Shown: positions 62,154-64,000 of the stretch, one piece after another | Layout: the number at the start of each line of letters is the position of its first letter | Numbering within the stretch: the stretch's first letter is position 1 | Source of the DNA: Paraburkholderia bonniea | GTDB taxonomy: Bacteria; Pseudomonadota; Gammaproteobacteria; Burkholderiales; Burkholderiaceae | Direction of reading: 5' to 3' | Assembly: GCF_009455625.1 (NCBI RefSeq) | Contig: NZ_QPEQ01000001.1 | Coordinates: forward strand, 1,922,001-1,986,000 | Length of the DNA stretch: 64,000 nucleotides | Program-made: the position numbers and the translations under genes | Notes under the pieces: generated by a model | Told to the model about the DNA's origin: nothing | The model's input: the letters and a program-made list of their open reading frames with translations, nothing else | Databases searched by the model: none

Positions 62154-62495
62154 ACAAGCCCCTAAGTGAGAAAAAATACGCGGCTGTGCAAGTGGGCTTG
62201 AACACGGAATACGCCGAACACGCGACCGTGTCTTGCACAACCTGTTGGAGAAACAATCGTCCTGGATACGCCCCGCGATTTGCCTCCTGACGAATAATCC
62301 GGAGAATTAAAAATCGGCTAATTCACCAATAATTATTGGAAAATCCGCAATAAACTGCGCTTAACGGGCAATATTGGCAATAAAAAACCAGCACAATTGC
62401 TTATCCAACAGGTTGCCGCTATTCTACCGTGCTGCCATCTGCAAATGTGGCAGTCAGACAAGAATTACGCCTCAAACCCCTTTCTCTTCCCGCTG
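62154..62495. other. Divergent promoter region between ppsA and ppsR
   Basis: 342 bp with an AT-rich core at 62300-62400. Promoters of both genes must lie here. No further feature can be supported. Confidence 0.5.
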
Positions 62496-63311
62496 ATGCC
62501 GCCCACCGTATTCATCGTCTCCGACGGAACCGGAATCACTGCCGAAACCTTCGCGCATTCGATTCTTTCCCAGTTCGACCAGAAATTCCGCCTCGTGCGC
62601 ATGCCGTTTGTCGATTCGACAGAAAAAGCCTACGCGGCGCTCGAAAAGGTCAATGAGGCGGGCCAGCTCGAAGGCCGCCGCCCTATCGTGTTCACCACAC
62701 TGGTCAACAGTGCGTCGAACCAGATCGTCAAAGGCTCAAATGCGCTGGTGCTGGATATGTTCCAAACCTTCGTCGAGCCGCTCGAACAAGAGCTGGAACT
62801 CAAATCGAGCCATGCGATAGGCCGCGGGCATCAGAATGCGGACACGGACGAATACAAAAGCCGCATTGAAGCGATCAATTTTTCGCTGGCGCATGACGAC
62901 GGCCAGTCGAACCGTAATCTGGCCGATGCCGATGTGATTCTGGTCGGCGTGTCGCGCAGCGGAAAAACGCCAACCAGCCTGTACCTCGCCATGCAGTACG
63001 GCGTAAAAGCCGCCAACTATCCCCTGATTCCTGAAGACTTCGAACGCGGCAAGCTGCCCACGCCACTGATTGCGCATCGGCAAAAAATGTTCGGACTGTC
63101 GATTGATCCGCAACGGCTCTCGGAGATTCGCAATGAAAGGCGTCCGGGCAGCAAATATGCCGCGCTGGAAAACTGCCGTTATGAGATTAACGAAGCGGAA
63201 GCGATGATGCGGCGCGAGGGGGTCAACTGGCTGTCATCGACGCATAAGTCGATTGAAGAAATCGCTACGACGATCCTGCAGGAGATCAAGCTGGAGCGCC
63301 CTGCAAGCTAG
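62496..63311 (+). CDS. ppsR: PEP synthase regulatory protein (bifunctional kinase/pyrophosphorylase)
   Basis: Phosphorylates PpsA on Thr with ADP to switch it off and removes the phosphate with inorganic phosphate. I start at 62496 ([20 protein letters not shown]), the family's usual opening, though no strong ribosome binding site precedes it; the frame is open to 62397. 271 residues. The P-loop [19 protein letters not shown], and [20 protein letters not shown] near the C-terminus, fit the DUF299 family. Confidence 0.96.
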   Translation: MPPTVFIVSDGTGITAETFAHSILSQFDQKFRLVRMPFVDSTEKAYAALEKVNEAGQLEGRRPIVFTTLVNSASNQIVKGSNALVLDMFQTFVEPLEQELELKSSHAIGRGHQNADTDEYKSRIEAINFSLAHDDGQSNRNLADADVILVGVSRSGKTPTSLYLAMQYGVKAANYPLIPEDFERGKLPTPLIAHRQKMFGLSIDPQRLSEIRNERRPGSKYAALENCRYEINEAEAMMRREGVNWLSSTHKSIEEIATTILQEIKLERPAS

Positions 63312-63344
63312 GCTCAAGCCCCAAGGATCAAGGATCAACTGCAA

Positions 63345-63378
63345 CTGAGCCAGCTCTGCCCCTGAGCAGATGGCTCAG
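63345..63378. terminator. Hairpin at the ppsR/trmH convergent junction
   Basis: CTGAGCCAGCTC pairs with GAGC...TGGCTCAG with a 3-nt bulge. It lies between convergent genes and overlaps the methyltransferase stop codon; there is no T-run, so its role as a bidirectional terminator is tentative. Confidence 0.4.
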
Positions 63379-64000
63379 CTAGTGCGCTGCTGGCGGCATT
63401 GCTCAAAAAAACACACGGCGGCGGCGGCAGCCACATTGAGCGACTCCATGCCACCCGGCTGCGGAATGGTCACGCGATGCGTGACCGCCTCCCGCCAGAC
63501 ACCCGATACGCCAGCACCTTCATTACCGAAGATCCACGCGCATGGCACCGACAAATCACAGTCGTACAGTGCCTGTGCGCCATGCGAATCGGTAATCACC
63601 ACCGGCAGCGCCAAACGTTCAATCAACGCGGCTGAGGCGAAATCCTCATGAATAGTCAGCAGAAAATGCGCACCCATCGCTGAGCGCAATACTTTGGATG
63701 ACCAGGCACCTGCGGTCCCCGGTGCACAAAAGACCTGCCCAATGCCAGCCGCTGCTGCGCTCCGCAAAATTGAACCCACGTTGCCCGCGTCCTGCACCCC
63801 ATCCAGAACCACACAGGTTTGACTCACCTGCTGCGGCCATGGTGCAACTGGCTTGCTGATCTCCAGCACCATCCCGATGCCATGCACCACATTCGAAAGC
63901 GAGGTAAATAACGCCTCTGGCAAGGTCACGATCCGGTGCGCGTCAATGCGCGCGACGATGGCCCGCGCTTCGTCGTGGCGCAATGCGTCTTCGGTGATGA
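63375..64000 (-). CDS. TrmH/SpoU-family RNA 2'-O-methyltransferase (start beyond right edge)
   Basis: The minus-strand frame is open from the window edge to the stop at 63375, giving at least 208 residues. SPOUT-family knot motifs are visible: VLDGVQDAGNVGSILRSAAA (motif 1), WIFGNEGAGVSGVWREAV (motif 2), and IPQPGGMESLNVAAAAAVCF (motif 3), which bind S-adenosylmethionine in the trefoil knot. The substrate is a ribose in rRNA or tRNA; without the N-terminal substrate-binding domain the target cannot be named. Confidence 0.92.
   Translation of the reverse strand, partial: ITEDALRHDEARAIVARIDAHRIVTLPEALFTSLSNVVHGIGMVLEISKPVAPWPQQVSQTCVVLDGVQDAGNVGSILRSAAAAGIGQVFCAPGTAGAWSSKVLRSAMGAHFLLTIHEDFASAALIERLALPVVITDSHGAQALYDCDLSVPCAWIFGNEGAGVSGVWREAVTHRVTIPQPGGMESLNVAAAAAVCFFEQCRQQRTS

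Overview
The window reads as part of the main chromosome of a Burkholderiaceae bacterium (Burkholderia/Paraburkholderia group). The evidence is the order guaB-guaA, ratA-rnfH/smpB, qmcA-nfeD, ppsA/ppsR-trmH, a complete aru/ast arginine-succinyltransferase operon of the two-subunit (AruF/AruG) type, and high-GC coding sequence throughout. Several low-GC genes of unknown function, a giant autotransporter and many IS remnants suggest a host-associated lineage with a decaying accessory genome; that is inference from the sequence only.

Region 1 (1-9.5 kb, accessory): the 5' part of ycaO; a DUF1254/DUF1214 lipoprotein; a subtype I-F-like CRISPR array (17 repeats, 16 spacers of exactly 32 nt) with a leader carrying two perfect IHF consensus matches but no cas genes in the window; an NHL beta-propeller lipoprotein; a LivK-like binding protein; a small low-GC membrane protein; a VOC-fold protein; and a 159-bp element with perfect 20-bp inverted ends.

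Region 2 (9.5-22.2 kb): an 11-kb autotransporter gene on the minus strand (ESPR signal peptide, about 28 beta-strand repeats, C-terminal barrel), split by a one-base deletion in a G-run, with a (CAAAA)4 repeat just before its ribosome binding site and an OmpA-family gene upstream on the same strand.

Region 3 (23-34 kb): a five-gene operon of a proline-racemase-family enzyme (second catalytic Cys replaced by Gly) plus a PotABCD-like ABC transporter, divergent from a GlxA-type regulator; then a three-subunit FAD/cytochrome c dehydrogenase whose large subunit is frameshifted in another G-run.

Region 4 (34-47 kb): a secreted peroxiredoxin, a probably 5'-truncated LRR-like gene, an amino-acid binding protein, and the arginine catabolic operon aruC-aruF-aruG-astD-astB-astE. 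Upstream are a P-loop ATPase with no standard start codon and an ArgR-like AraC protein reduced to its DNA-binding domain. Short tandem repeats of 7, 13 and 14 bp lie between genes here.

Region 5 (47-51.5 kb): a graveyard of IS3 and IS5 transposase remnants around a 445-residue low-GC gene of unknown function and a small gene broken by an in-frame TGA.

Region 6 (51.5-64 kb, conserved core): guaA, a membrane protein, guaB, a DMT-family transporter, rnfH-ratA divergent from smpB, qmcA and nfeD, ppsA divergent from ppsR, and the 5'-incomplete trmH-family methyltransferase at the right edge. These are housekeeping genes for purine synthesis, trans-translation and gluconeogenesis control.
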